Shown: positions 16,975 to 25,952, counted from the first letter of the stretch. The stretch: DNA of 64,000 nucleotides from Capsulimonas corticalis (GCF_003574315.2 NZ_AP025739.1:310001-374000), one strand, 5' to 3'. Program-made: numbers and translations. Notes: a model not told the origin generated them from the letters alone.

Positions 16975-19900
16975 CGTATTATACTGGGGGACAGGTCAGA
17001 ACCGCCAATGGGAACGTCGCCAATCACGCAGTTGCGTCCTGACCGTTTCGATTGGTAAAGGGCGGTATCCGCGCGCTCGATCAAGTCAGCGCCGCCATCC
17101 GTTTTGCTTCTTAAGCCTGCCACTCCAAACGACGCCGTGACGGAACGCAGGGGCCATGCATGGAGTTCAATGCATTCCCGCAGACGCTCCGCGAACGCCA
17201 AGGCGCCTTCAAGTTCGGTTTGCGGAAGGATGAGCACGAACTCCTCCCCGCCATACCGAGCGACGAGATCCATATCGCGGGCGTTTTCTCGCAAGATGCT
17301 CGCGACCACTTTCAATACGGCGTCGCCTGCAGGGTGGCCATAGGAATCGTTGAACTGCTTGAAGTGATCGACATCCAACAGCACCACCGATAAGGCAGAC
17401 TCATATCGCGCGGCGCGGCTGATTTCGTCGGCCAGCCGCTCCTGAAAAACGCGGTGATTCTTCAAGCCTGTCAAACCATCCGACGCCGCCAGCGCCTCAA
17501 GTTCGGCGTTGACAACCGCCAGCTGACCATTCTGTATCTCCAGAATGATTGCATGCTCTCTGGTTAGGTCTTCCACCCGCTTGCGTTCCGTCAAGTCATG
17601 CCACACGGCCAGCAGAACAGAGTTGTTGGCGAGGGTGACAGGGGTGAGCGCCACCTCCACGGGAAATTCCTCGCCATCCATTTTTTGGTAAATCCACTCA
17701 AATCGATGGAACCCCGTTTCACGGGCTTGCCCCTCCATTGTGCCCCATTTTTCCTGCGAATACTGTCCGTCCGGCTGAAATTCCGGAGACATGCTACTAG
17801 GGTTCATCGAGAGTATTTGGGTCTTGTCCGGGCAGCGCAGCATTGTGACAGCGGCGTCGTTGCAGTCGATGACGCCGCTGTCGTCGAATAACAAATGGGC
17901 GTCAGAGGATTCCTCGAACAGCACCCGGAATCTTTCTTCGGACGCGACCCGCTCCGTCACATCGAAGCAGACGCCCGTAATGCCCACGAACGCCCCATCG
18001 ACGCCGCGAACGGGCCTCAGCTCGGTATGGAGGCAAAGTCCATAGACCCGAGCGTCATAAGACACGGCTTCGCCGGCCAGAGCTCGGCGCGTATTGTTTT
18101 CCACTTCCACGTCACCACCGCTGAAGTCGAACAGTGAACGCCCGACGGTTTCCCCAGGCTCCAGGCCCAGTGCGGCCAGGCCCTTGCCCTCGGAAAGAGT
18201 AATCACGCCATGAGAATCGGCGGCGTACAAAATAACGGGGGCGCTTTCCAGCAGCGCCCGAAGCGCCGCCTCGCTCCGCCGGAGCTGCTCGGCTCGCGCG
18301 TGCAGTTCCGCTTCCATCGCCTTGCGCTCACTGATGTCTCGAACAGCCGTCACGCGCGCGAGATGTCCGCCCAGGTGGATTACGCGTCCGCGCAGCTCAG
18401 CCTGGAACGTGGAGCCGTCCCGGCGCGTCAGTGTCGCTTCATAAGGCTCTTCGTCATTCGTGGAGATTTTGTGCGCAACGAGATGGCGGGAAGCGGGAGC
18501 AGCCAAGATTGTCGCCTCCTGCCCCAGCATATCCGCGGGAACCCGGTGACCGAACATCACGGCGAAGGCGGGGCTGACATCCACGAGGATTCCGTTCCGC
18601 GTAATCGCGATTCCTTCAAATGCGGCGTCGGTGAGCCGGCGCAGTCGCGCCTCGCTTTCCGCCAGAGCCTCCTCAGCTCGTTTGGTCGCGGTGATATCGC
18701 GAGTGATGCAGGATACCCCGATCACGCGGCCCATCGTATCCCGAATCGGCGAAAAAGAGAGCGACGCGTAAAACTCGCCGCCATCCTTACGGCGCCGCAA
18801 AACTTCCACACGCGACGGCGCTTCTCCGCGAAGTATCTGAGCGACGGCAATGGGAAATGGCTTTGAACTAGCCGCCCTGGCTAAGACAGCCACGTTTTGG
18901 CCGATCATCTCCGCCGCATTGTACCCGTATATCCTTTCGGCTCCCAGGTTCCAACTTACGAGGACGCCGTCCAGCGTCGCCGCCAGGATCGCCTCTTCCG
19001 ACGATTCCACGATCGCCGCAAGGCGGGCGAGCTCCATTTCGTTCTGGCGTCGGGCGGTAATATCGTGCAGCGCCACAACCGCGCCCAGCTTTTGACCGGC
19101 GCCGTCATGGATAGCTCTCCCGCTGGCAAGAATGGTTCTGGGAAGCCCATCCGCAGGCCACACGACCATTTCCTCCTGCCGGACAGTTTCCCCTTGAAGC
19201 GCGCGAAAAAGAGGGATATCTTGAGGGCGCATCGGGGTTATTCCGTCCGATTCGAACAATCCGAAATGATCTCCCCATTCCTCAGGCGGAAGCGGCTGGA
19301 AGGGGAGTCCGTGAATCTCCTTGGCGGCGTGATTGAATAGCGTCAGGCGTCCTTCGGCGTCACAAGCGACGATCCCTTCCTGCATGGTCGCAAGCATCGC
19401 TTCCGTAAACTCTCTCTCTGCCTGAAGCACCGATTCGCCCCGCTTTCGCTCGGAGATGTCGCGAGCGATCATGGAGACGCCGACGATCTCTCCGTCCGCG
19501 TTCAAAACGGACGAAATACGCAGGGAGACATCCAAGCGCGCTCCCGTCATCGTCAAACGTACGGTCTCCACGGGAGGAACATCCTCAATGCATTCGACAC
19601 GCCTCATGAGTTCATCAAACTCCGCGACGCTCTCCATAGGAATGAGAAGATGAACTGTCTTGCCGACAATATCGGCGGCGGAATAGCCGTAAAGCCGCTC
19701 CGCGCCCCGATTCCAGCTCGTAATTCTTCTGTCCAGCGCAACGCTGTAAATGGCGTCGTCGGAGGACTCCACGATGGTCGCCAGCCTTGAGCGCTCCGCT
19801 TCAGCTTGCTCGCGCTCCGTGATGAGATACTCCTGCTCGGCCACCAGCCGCTCGCGCTCGACGAGCAAAGCTTCCTTTTCCGCGATCTGCCGAACGGCCT

Positions 19901-20372
19901 TGATCTGACTTGTGACCTGGCGCGCCAGAAGCCGAAGCGCGTCTTCCTGCTCGCTCGACAGGGTTCTCGGCGTTCCGCCAATAACGCAGAGAGCGCCCAG
20001 GGCAAATCCCTCGTCCGTAATCAAAGGCGCGCCGGCATAGAAGCGAACGCGCGGTTCACCGGTCACAAATGGATTCCCCGCGAACCGCGGATCCTGATGG
20101 GTATCGCTGACGAGCAATAAGTCGGATTGAAGAATGGTGTGGGCGCAGAAGGAAAGATCCCGCGATGTCTCTCGCACGTCCAGTCCTAGCATGGATTTGA
20201 ACCACTGCCGGTGCTCGTCCACTAATGAGATCGCGGCGATGGGAGCGCCGCAGATATTGGCGGCAAGACGCACCAAATCGTCGAACACCTGATCTTTTGG
20301 AGTATCCAAAATATGGTGATCGCGCAGCGCGGCGAGACGCTCACGTTCATTTTCCGGCAAGCGGGCAGCCAT
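16971..20372 (-). CDS. GAF-PAS(x6)-GGDEF sensor diguanylate cyclase
   Basis: This 1133-residue soluble signalling protein has an N-terminal GAF domain (about 5-160, with SLVDEHRQWFKSMLGL), a coiled-coil linker (160-200), six PAS domains (roughly 200-320, 325-440, 445-565, 570-690, 700-810, 815-935) and a C-terminal GGDEF domain (960-1120). The active site is GGEEF. The inhibitory RxxD site is present (RDMD five residues upstream), so it should make c-di-GMP and be feedback-inhibited. No transmembrane segment is seen. It forms an operon with the CDF-like gene. It is a paralogue of the protein at 34172-36319, with near-identical phrases in the last PAS domain (SEERFRVLFE.SSDAHLLFD). Confidence 0.94.
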   Translation of the reverse strand: MAARLPENERERLAALRDHHILDTPKDQVFDDLVRLAANICGAPIAAISLVDEHRQWFKSMLGLDVRETSRDLSFCAHTILQSDLLLVSDTHQDPRFAGNPFVTGEPRVRFYAGAPLITDEGFALGALCVIGGTPRTLSSEQEDALRLLARQVTSQIKAVRQIAEKEALLVERERLVAEQEYLITEREQAEAERSRLATIVESSDDAIYSVALDRRITSWNRGAERLYGYSAADIVGKTVHLLIPMESVAEFDELMRRVECIEDVPPVETVRLTMTGARLDVSLRISSVLNADGEIVGVSMIARDISERKRGESVLQAEREFTEAMLATMQEGIVACDAEGRLTLFNHAAKEIHGLPFQPLPPEEWGDHFGLFESDGITPMRPQDIPLFRALQGETVRQEEMVVWPADGLPRTILASGRAIHDGAGQKLGAVVALHDITARRQNEMELARLAAIVESSEEAILAATLDGVLVSWNLGAERIYGYNAAEMIGQNVAVLARAASSKPFPIAVAQILRGEAPSRVEVLRRRKDGGEFYASLSFSPIRDTMGRVIGVSCITRDITATKRAEEALAESEARLRRLTDAAFEGIAITRNGILVDVSPAFAVMFGHRVPADMLGQEATILAAPASRHLVAHKISTNDEEPYEATLTRRDGSTFQAELRGRVIHLGGHLARVTAVRDISERKAMEAELHARAEQLRRSEAALRALLESAPVILYAADSHGVITLSEGKGLAALGLEPGETVGRSLFDFSGGDVEVENNTRRALAGEAVSYDARVYGLCLHTELRPVRGVDGAFVGITGVCFDVTERVASEERFRVLFEESSDAHLLFDDSGVIDCNDAAVTMLRCPDKTQILSMNPSSMSPEFQPDGQYSQEKWGTMEGQARETGFHRFEWIYQKMDGEEFPVEVALTPVTLANNSVLLAVWHDLTERKRVEDLTREHAIILEIQNGQLAVVNAELEALAASDGLTGLKNHRVFQERLADEISRAARYESALSVVLLDVDHFKQFNDSYGHPAGDAVLKVVASILRENARDMDLVARYGGEEFVLILPQTELEGALAFAERLRECIELHAWPLRSVTASFGVAGLRSKTDGGADLIERADTALYQSKRSGRNCVIGDVPIGGSDLSPSIIR

Positions 20373-20626
20373 AAGATCAGCTTTCTACCCCGTTTTGGGA
20401 GGCGCCGGTATATCAAAAATCCCAATGGGTGAGTAATACAGAACTTGACTGTCATGATGGTCGGTGAATTCCGCAAATATCTTTAGCAGACAGGAGAGGA
20501 CAGCGCTTCTGAGGTATGGTGTCTGATTTACTTGATTGGCGTTCTCTTGTTCTGTTATACCGATCTGAGAAGCCAGCTAAACTCACACTCATATTTCCTC
20601 CATCTTCTCCACGTCTGAAGGACGGC

Positions 20627-20656
20627 TTGACTTTTATCAACATGCAACTGTATACT
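20627..20656 (+). promoter_or_regulatory. Promoter of the Fur-family gene
   Basis: TTGACT (20627-20632), 18 bases, TATACT (20651-20656). Confidence 0.6.
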
Positions 20657-20680
20657 TATAAATAATCATTCTCTATAATC
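20655..20680. promoter_or_regulatory. Fur/PerR-box-like sequence at the fur-like promoter
   Basis: ATAATCATTCTC (within 20655-20680) matches 11 of 12 bases of the right half of the classic Fur box; the left half is poor. It overlaps the -10 and start region, which suits autoregulation. Confidence 0.45.
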
Positions 20681-20746
20681 GACACGTTCCATGAGTTCTC
20701 CTTCACGGGCCGCGGGAAAGAACGGGAGAATTGGGAACGAACCGCC

Positions 20747-21226
20747 ATGAAAACACAGATGGACAACCTTGCCACAGCGCTCTCTCCCGAGGCCCTGGAA
20801 GACCGGGTGGCGACGCTTCAGCAGAAACTCAGCGACAGCGGGCATCGGACGACGCCGCAGCGGATCAATATCCTGCGCGCCCTTTTGACCACCGAGACTC
20901 ACCCGACCGCCGAGGAGATCTGGGATCGAGTGCGCTCCGTCAGCCCGACCACCACGCTCGCCACGGTCTATAAGACTCTGGACACGCTCAAGGAACTGGG
21001 AGAAGTCATGGAGCTGGACACACGTGACGACAGCCGGCATTACGATGGCCTCCATCCCGATCCGCATCCTCACGCCGTCTGCAAGCGCTGCGGGCGCATC
21101 GACGATGTGGATCTGGACGGACTGGACACGCTGCAATCGCAGGCGACAAAGGCGTCCGGCTACCGGATCGAAGAGCAGGATGTGACATTCTACGGACTCT
21201 GCGCGCGCTGCCAGCAGGAAGAATAG
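20747..21226 (+). CDS. Fur-family metalloregulator (Fur/PerR type)
   Basis: The 159-residue cytoplasmic repressor has a winged helix (about 30-95: [29 protein letters not shown]) and a metal-binding dimerisation domain. That domain has [10 protein letters not shown] and a second pair YGLCARC, the structural zinc site with two CxxC motifs. The recognition helix [10 protein letters not shown]... TLATVYKTL is family-typical. The PerR-like character (two Cxx[13 protein letters not shown]) cannot be settled without testing. A Fur-box-like site lies at its own promoter and a better one precedes the next gene. Confidence 0.93.
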   Translation: MKTQMDNLATALSPEALEDRVATLQQKLSDSGHRTTPQRINILRALLTTETHPTAEEIWDRVRSVSPTTTLATVYKTLDTLKELGEVMELDTRDDSRHYDGLHPDPHPHAVCKRCGRIDDVDLDGLDTLQSQATKASGYRIEEQDVTFYGLCARCQQEE

Positions 21227-21256
21227 CAGGCCGCCGCGTTTCTTTTCGATTGTTGA

Positions 21257-21272
21257 TAATAATGATTATCTA
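21257..21272. promoter_or_regulatory. Fur box upstream of the VIT/CCC1-like gene
   Basis: GATAATAATGATTATC has GATAAT and ATTATC arms around a 4-base centre, very close to the consensus Fur operator, 62 bases before the start codon at 21334. Confidence 0.75.
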
Positions 21273-21333
21273 TAGCAACTCAATATTTAAGAAATTGATT
21301 TTGGAATCACGGTTTCCATTACGGAGTGAAAAT

Positions 21334-21909
21334 ATGTCTCAAGACCCAATCACCAATCCCGTCGCCGTCTCTGCCGACGCTGAGGCGGAGCCGGAAAGTT
21401 TCGCCAAGCGCCTTTCCGCCAATTACAACGCCGATAACCACGAGTTCGTTTTGCAGAAGGTGCAACCCGCGCTTCTTGGCCTGATGGACGGCTCGGTCTC
21501 CACCCTCGCGCCGCTGTTCGCGACAGCGGGACTGACCCATTCTCCCCACAGCGCGTTCTTTGTCGGACTGGCCGCCTCGGTCGGCGCGGGCATCAGCATG
21601 GGACTGTCCGAGGCGCTGTCCGACGACGGCGAGGTGTCCGGACGCGGCGCGCCGCTGCTGCGGGGAACGATCACGGGCGCGGCCACCACGCTGGGCGGCA
21701 TGCTCCACACCCTGCCCTTCTTGATTCCATCACTGAATACGGCCCTGCATATGGCGTACGGCGTGGTCGTGATCGAGCTTCTGGTGATCGCCTACATCCG
21801 TTTCCACTTCATGAAGAGCCCGCTGGCGCAGACCGTGATGCAGGTCATCGTCGGCGGCGGCATCGTCTTCGCCATTGGTCTCTGGCTAGGGAAGATCGGC
21901 GCGGGCTAA
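21334..21909 (+). CDS. VIT/CCC1-like iron or manganese transporter
   Basis: The 191-residue protein has a soluble N-terminus, then about five helices. Family signatures are [20 protein letters not shown] in the first and [25 protein letters not shown] in the second, with the acidic residues used for Fe2+/Mn2+ transport in VIT1/CCC1 proteins. The start is at 21334, where ACGGAGTGA gives a Shine-Dalgarno; an upstream in-frame ATG falls near the Fur box. Placement after a fur-like gene and a Fur box indicates iron-responsive expression, probably iron efflux or sequestration. Confidence 0.85.
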   Translation: MSQDPITNPVAVSADAEAEPESFAKRLSANYNADNHEFVLQKVQPALLGLMDGSVSTLAPLFATAGLTHSPHSAFFVGLAASVGAGISMGLSEALSDDGEVSGRGAPLLRGTITGAATTLGGMLHTLPFLIPSLNTALHMAYGVVVIELLVIAYIRFHFMKSPLAQTVMQVIVGGGIVFAIGLWLGKIGAG

Positions 21910-21959
21910 GTATTTTGCCGGCGCGGGCGATTTTTGTGCGTCCGCGCCGCGATTGGCGC

Positions 21960-21988
21960 TTGACAACGGGAAACACCGGCGCCATAAT
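21960..21988 (+). promoter_or_regulatory. Promoter of the ars operon
   Basis: TTGACA (21960-21965), 17 bases, CATAAT (21983-21988), starting transcription about 24 bases before arsR. Confidence 0.75.
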
Positions 21989-22010
21989 CATTTCGACAAT
22001 ACGAGAAGTG
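21989..22010. promoter_or_regulatory. Candidate ArsR operator at the arsR promoter
   Basis: On the minus strand this reads CACTTCTCGTATTGTCG followed by AAATG. A closely related sequence, CACTTCGATATTTCG, lies at 22429-22443 just before arsM. The first site covers the transcription start. Confidence 0.45.
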
Positions 22011-22018
22011 TTCATATT

Positions 22019-22384
22019 ATGACCGTCACACTGCAAACCGTAAAACCCGATCTCTCGGCAATGTTCAAAGCGCTCGGCGATCCGACCCGCCTGCGTATCT
22101 TTGAATTCCTGCGCGGCTGCGGCGCTCCCGTCGCCGTCGAAGATTCGGGAGACGTGCGCCCGCTCACGGGACCAACCGTAGGCGATATCTGCTGTCATGT
22201 CACCGGCAATGAGCGTGTGACCTCGTCGATCAGCTTCCATCTCAAGGAGCTGCGCCTCGCGGGCCTGATCACGATGGAGCGCAGGGGCAAGAATATGATC
22301 TGCGCCGTCAGCCCCGAAGCCATCGATCTGCTGGGACAGTACTTCCTCACGAAGCCCGACTCGTCCGCGCCGCAATGCTGCTGA
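22019..22384 (+). CDS. arsR: ArsR/SmtB-family repressor
   Basis: The 121-residue winged-helix repressor starts MFKALGDPTRLRIFEFLRGCG after a short leader and contains SSISFHLKELRLAGLITMERRGKN, the recognition and wing segment. Cysteines that could bind As(III) are Cys in FLRGCG, the pair in VGDICCHV and the C-terminal PQCC. DICCHV sits where ELCVCDL occurs in classic ArsR. It heads the arsM-aquaporin-metallophosphoesterase operon and should release it when arsenite binds. Confidence 0.92.
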   Translation: MTVTLQTVKPDLSAMFKALGDPTRLRIFEFLRGCGAPVAVEDSGDVRPLTGPTVGDICCHVTGNERVTSSISFHLKELRLAGLITMERRGKNMICAVSPEAIDLLGQYFLTKPDSSAPQCC

Positions 22385-22428
22385 TGTGAGCGAGCGCCGC
22401 AGATTGCGCCGCGCGCAGACGGCTCTTA

Positions 22429-22443
22429 CACTTCGATATTTCG
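22429..22443. promoter_or_regulatory. Second candidate ArsR site, before arsM
   Basis: CACTTCGATATTTCG resembles the sequence at the arsR promoter apart from small insertions, 28 bases before the arsM start. Confidence 0.35.
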
Positions 22444-22470
22444 TGTAATGTATTACCAGGAGAAAATTCC

Positions 22471-23391
22471 ATGAACGATACGACTTCGATTTCGACGCCG
22501 CTGACGGACCGGGAAGATGTCCGGGATCTCGTCCGGCAAAAATATGGCGAGGCGGCGCTCACGGTTCTGAACGGCCAGGGCGCGGCGTGCTGCGGCGGAA
22601 ACGCCGGCGGCGGCGCTTCGGATTCCTGCTGCGGCGGTGTCACGATCACGGGCGACCTTTACGACCAGACCGAGGCGAGCCAGATCCCGGAGGCGGCGCT
22701 GCTCGCCTCGCTGGGCTGCGGCAATCCCACCGCGCTGGCGCAGCTGTCGCCGGGCGAGATCGTGCTGGACCTGGGCAGCGGCGGGGGGATCGATGTGCTG
22801 CTTTCCGCAAAACGCGTCGGCCCCAGCGGCTTCGCCTACGGTCTCGATATGACGGATGAGATGCTCGCGCTCGCCGAGAAGAATAAAGCGGAAGCCGGCG
22901 TCAAAAACGTGGCGTTTGTGAAAGGCCACATCGAGAGCATTCCTCTTCCCGACGCCAGTGTCAACGTCATTATCTCCAACTGCGTGATCAATCTGTCGGC
23001 CGACAAAGATCAGGTCCTGAGCGAAGCCTTTCGGGTGCTGAAGCCCGGCGGGCGCTTCGCCGTCTCGGATGTCGTGGTGGAAGGCGACCTGCCGGACGCG
23101 GTGCGCGGCGACATGGAATCGTATGTCGGATGCGTCGCCGGCGCTCTCGAAGTCAACGATTATTTGCGGCGGCTGGAGGCGGCGGGCTTCACGGACGCGA
23201 GCGTTGAGCCCACGCGCCGCTATCTGTTCCGCGACCTGGAAGGATCGGCGTGCAGCGCTGACAATATCGCCGCCCTGCCCGCCGACGAAAAGGCCGCGCT
23301 GGACGGCCGGATCATGGGCGCCTTTATCCGCGCCTCCAAGCCGGAGACGGCGTCGTGCTGCGGGCCGAGCTGCTGCGGCGGCGACAAGTAA
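22471..23391 (+). CDS. arsM: Arsenite S-adenosylmethionine methyltransferase
   Basis: The 306-residue cytosolic enzyme methylates As(III) using SAM. The Rossmann core shows VLDLGSGGGIDVLL (SAM binding) and VLKPGGRFAVSDVV. The conserved arsenic-binding cysteines are visible in IISNCVINLS and ESYVGCVAGAL, with an N-terminal AACCGGN/DSCCGG pair matching the third conserved cysteine region. The C-terminus also carries CCGPSCCGG, giving cysteine clusters at both ends. Downstream of arsR with GGAG before the ATG. No arsC, acr3 or arsB is in the operon. Confidence 0.95.
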   Translation: MNDTTSISTPLTDREDVRDLVRQKYGEAALTVLNGQGAACCGGNAGGGASDSCCGGVTITGDLYDQTEASQIPEAALLASLGCGNPTALAQLSPGEIVLDLGSGGGIDVLLSAKRVGPSGFAYGLDMTDEMLALAEKNKAEAGVKNVAFVKGHIESIPLPDASVNVIISNCVINLSADKDQVLSEAFRVLKPGGRFAVSDVVVEGDLPDAVRGDMESYVGCVAGALEVNDYLRRLEAAGFTDASVEPTRRYLFRDLEGSACSADNIAALPADEKAALDGRIMGAFIRASKPETASCCGPSCCGGDK

Positions 23392-23405
23392 AAAACGATC
23401 AAGAA

Positions 23406-24185
23406 ATGACGGATTTTGTGACAAAACATCGGATGGGTCATCGCTGCGCGGCGGAGTTTATCGGGACGTTCGGGATCGTCTTCGCTCCGGTGGCGCTCTC
23501 CGCTTCGGGGCATTTTCTGGGAGGCGACTCCAGCCTCGCGGCGGCCGCCTGGGTCTCGGGTCTGGCCGTCCTCGCCATGATCTATGCGCTCGGGCATATC
23601 TCGGCGGCGCATTTCAACCCCGCCGTGACGCTGGGATTCGCGGCGGCGGGGAGATTCCCCTGGCGATATGTCGCTCCCTATCTCCTCGCGGAGTTCGGCG
23701 GGGGAATCACGGCGGCGGCTCTGGCGGCGGCGTTCTTTGGTCCGGGACACGGCGTCCACATCCCCGCGCTGGGATCGCCGGCGCGGGCGGTGGGGATTGA
23801 GGCCGTTCTGACCTTCTTTCTCATGCTGGTGATCATCGCTGTCGCCACGGACAAGCGCGCCAACGGCGCCGTTCCCGGTCTCGCGATCGGTCTGACGGTG
23901 GTCTTTGACGTTTGGATCGGCGGTCCGCTCACGGGAGGCTCGATGAACCCGGCGCGCTCCCTCGGCCCCGCGCTATTCTCCCATGGCCCCGCACTGGCGC
24001 ACTACTGGATTTACGCCGTCGGCCCCACAATCGGCGCCGTCATCGCCGCGCGGCTCTACGAAGCCATGCGCGGAGGCGAGCAGCACGCGCAGGGCGCTCC
24101 GAACGACCTCTACGACGCCTTAAATGAGATCCAGGAAGAGGACAAACACGCACAGGATGAGCGCGACGCGCGGATAAGGATATGA
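23406..24185 (+). CDS. aqpS: Aquaglyceroporin of the ars operon (MIP family)
   Basis: The 259-residue channel has six helices and two half-helices with HFNPAVT and SMNPARS, the two NPA boxes. MIP proteins in ars operons pass As(OH)3 or methylated arsenicals down their gradient. The start at 23406 (MTDFVTKHRMGHRCAAEFIGT) is a choice between nearby codons; a Met at 23433 is also possible. The C-terminal tail is charged (QEEDKHAQDERDARIRI). Its TGA overlaps the next ATG by four bases. The symbol is given by analogy with the ars-linked AqpS and is not proven. Confidence 0.88.
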   Translation: MTDFVTKHRMGHRCAAEFIGTFGIVFAPVALSASGHFLGGDSSLAAAAWVSGLAVLAMIYALGHISAAHFNPAVTLGFAAAGRFPWRYVAPYLLAEFGGGITAAALAAAFFGPGHGVHIPALGSPARAVGIEAVLTFFLMLVIIAVATDKRANGAVPGLAIGLTVVFDVWIGGPLTGGSMNPARSLGPALFSHGPALAHYWIYAVGPTIGAVIAARLYEAMRGGEQHAQGAPNDLYDALNEIQEEDKHAQDERDARIRI

Positions 24186-24940
24186 CGATGGCAAAACGGC
24201 TGGCGATATTTTCAGACATTCACGCGAACCTTCCGGCGATGGAAGTCGTCGCGGACTATATTCGGAGCGGCGGTTACGACGGCGTTTACTGCCTGGGAGA
24301 CCTTGGCGGCTACGCGTCCCAGCCCAACGAGGTTCAGGACATCGTGCAGTCGATGGGCTGTCCGACGATCCTGGGAAACTACGATGAAGGCGTCGGCTTC
24401 GAAAGAGAAAGCTGCGGCTGCAACTATATTCAGCCCTTCGACATCAAAATGAGCGATGTCTCGTTCTTCTGGACGCGCGAGCACACCAGCGGCGAGCACA
24501 AAGCATGGCTCCGGGAACTGCCCCGCCAGATTCGCCTCCAAGTCGGCGATCTGGACGTGCTGCTTTGCCACGGATCGCCCGCCTCCACCACCGAGTATCT
24601 CTTCGAAACCCGCTCGGACGCTTATCTGAATAAATTCACCGTCGGCGGGCGCGACGACGCGCAGGCCGACGTCATCGTCTTCGGCCACACGCACGTTCCC
24701 TTCCATCGCGAAGTCAGCGGCGTCCACTTCGTCAACACCGGCAGCGTCGGCCGCCCCAAAGACGGCGATCCCCGCGCCGGTTACTGCGTGCTGACGATCG
24801 ACGGCGATCAGGTGAGCGTCGAGCAGATCCGTCTGGCTTACGACATAGAGGCCGCCTGCATGCGCCTGATCGCGGCGGGCCTGCCGGAATACTTTGCCGA
24901 TTATCTGCGCCTTGCGGGAAGCGTCACGCCTCCGGAATAA
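24182..24940 (+). CDS. Metallophosphoesterase coupled to the ars operon
   Basis: The 252-residue calcineurin-like phosphoesterase (YfcE/MJ0936 type) has the metal motifs in order: FSDIHAN (DxH), CLGDLGGY (GDxxG), ILGNYDEG (GNxD; Tyr in place of His), LLCHGSP and VFGHTHVPF (GHTH). A Cys-containing segment ESCGCNY follows GNYD. It overlaps the aquaporin stop by four bases, so it is translated with the arsenic genes. The substrate is unknown. A phosphoesterase acting on an arsenylated or phosphorylated metabolite is an inference from context. Confidence 0.87.
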   Translation: MTMAKRLAIFSDIHANLPAMEVVADYIRSGGYDGVYCLGDLGGYASQPNEVQDIVQSMGCPTILGNYDEGVGFERESCGCNYIQPFDIKMSDVSFFWTREHTSGEHKAWLRELPRQIRLQVGDLDVLLCHGSPASTTEYLFETRSDAYLNKFTVGGRDDAQADVIVFGHTHVPFHREVSGVHFVNTGSVGRPKDGDPRAGYCVLTIDGDQVSVEQIRLAYDIEAACMRLIAAGLPEYFADYLRLAGSVTPPE

Positions 24941-25004
24941 GCTTCTGAGGAATAGGTTCCTAATGCTCCATGTTTTTCCGCCCGAGCTCCCGGCGTGAGC
25001 CTGG

Positions 25005-25010
25005 TATAAT
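25005..25010 (+). promoter_or_regulatory. Extended -10 promoter of the AraC-family gene
   Basis: TGGTATAAT contains an extended -10 with TATAAT at 25005-25010. No -35 is needed or evident. It places the transcription start near 25017, excluding an in-frame ATG at 25020 or earlier. Confidence 0.55.
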
Positions 25011-25091
25011 ATGGATTATGCCTTCGTATCACAGCCATTCTTTGATAGTCATTTGCCACGGCATTCATGGAATGCTCACGGAACGCGCGTT

Positions 25092-25952
25092 ATGGATCTG
25101 AATATCGAGACACGCCAGCTTCATTACACCTCCGCGAAATCGCCCATTGGCTTTGTCGAGTGGTCGTGCATTTACCAAGACAGCCATTGGAATTTTGAGG
25201 GGATGCGCACACTGGACCTTTACGCGATGTCCTACATCCTGGAAGGCCGCTGCCGCTACACCGATCCGGACGGCCTGGAGTTGTTTCTTGAGTCCGGCGA
25301 CTTGCTGTTTTGCGCGCCGGGGAGCCGCAATCGAATGGAGCCGGCGCCCGGGCGCCAGTTCAGTGAAGTGTGGGTGACATTCGGCGGCCCAATCTTCGAT
25401 CTGTGGCGCGACGCAAAGTTGCTGAGCCACAGCAAAATGCTTCTGCATCTGGAGCCTTTGGATTACTGGCTAGGGCGCTTCGAGGGGTTATTTGAAGGCA
25501 ATCGGGATCAGATCCAGCTGGTGTCGGCGGTGCAGGCGTTGCTTGCGGATATGCTGCCGTCCGATCAGTCCTGGCAATCCAATGTGGAGGATCGCGAGTG
25601 GCTGGGGATGGCGAAGAAGCTGCTGACCTCCGTCGAGCGCGCGGAGGATCTGGATCTGGTCGGCATCGCCACGGAGATGAACATGTCGTACTCCAGCTTC
25701 CGGCGAAAATTCACCGCGCTTTCCCATATCTCCCCGGGCCGGTACCATATGACGATGCTCATCGAGCGAGCCTGCCAATGGATGTCGGAATCTCATATCA
25801 CTAATAAAGAGATCGCCGAGCGCTGCGGTTTCTGCAACGAGTTTCACTTCTCACAGCGATTCAAGCAGATCGTGGGCGTCCCGCCGCGCGAGTTCCGGCG
25901 CCGCGCGCACGGCAATGAAGCCGTGGCGCGGACGATCGACGCGGCGGGATAA
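25092..25952 (+). CDS. AraC-family transcriptional regulator
   Basis: The 286-residue protein has an N-terminal cupin-like sensing domain (about 10-150, with ILEGRCRYTDPDGLELFLESGDLLFCAPG) and a C-terminal double helix-turn-helix. The first is VGIATEMNMSYSSFRRKFTALSHISPGRYH and the second NKEIAERCGFCNEFHFSQRFKQIVGVPPREFRR, matching the AraC consensus. The start at 25092 fits the promoter and the cupin boundary. It is convergent with the polysaccharide-degradation genes (25994-33909) and likely responds to a sugar from them. Confidence 0.92.
   Translation: MDLNIETRQLHYTSAKSPIGFVEWSCIYQDSHWNFEGMRTLDLYAMSYILEGRCRYTDPDGLELFLESGDLLFCAPGSRNRMEPAPGRQFSEVWVTFGGPIFDLWRDAKLLSHSKMLLHLEPLDYWLGRFEGLFEGNRDQIQLVSAVQALLADMLPSDQSWQSNVEDREWLGMAKKLLTSVERAEDLDLVGIATEMNMSYSSFRRKFTALSHISPGRYHMTMLIERACQWMSESHITNKEIAERCGFCNEFHFSQRFKQIVGVPPREFRRRAHGNEAVARTIDAAG

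Larger units (their letters stand above)
20373..20746. other. Divergent intergenic region upstream of the fur-like gene
   Basis: No gene is visible. The right third holds the fur-like promoter and a Fur-box-like AT-rich sequence. The left part presumably holds the diguanylate cyclase promoter, but no clear hexamers were found. Confidence 0.5.
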
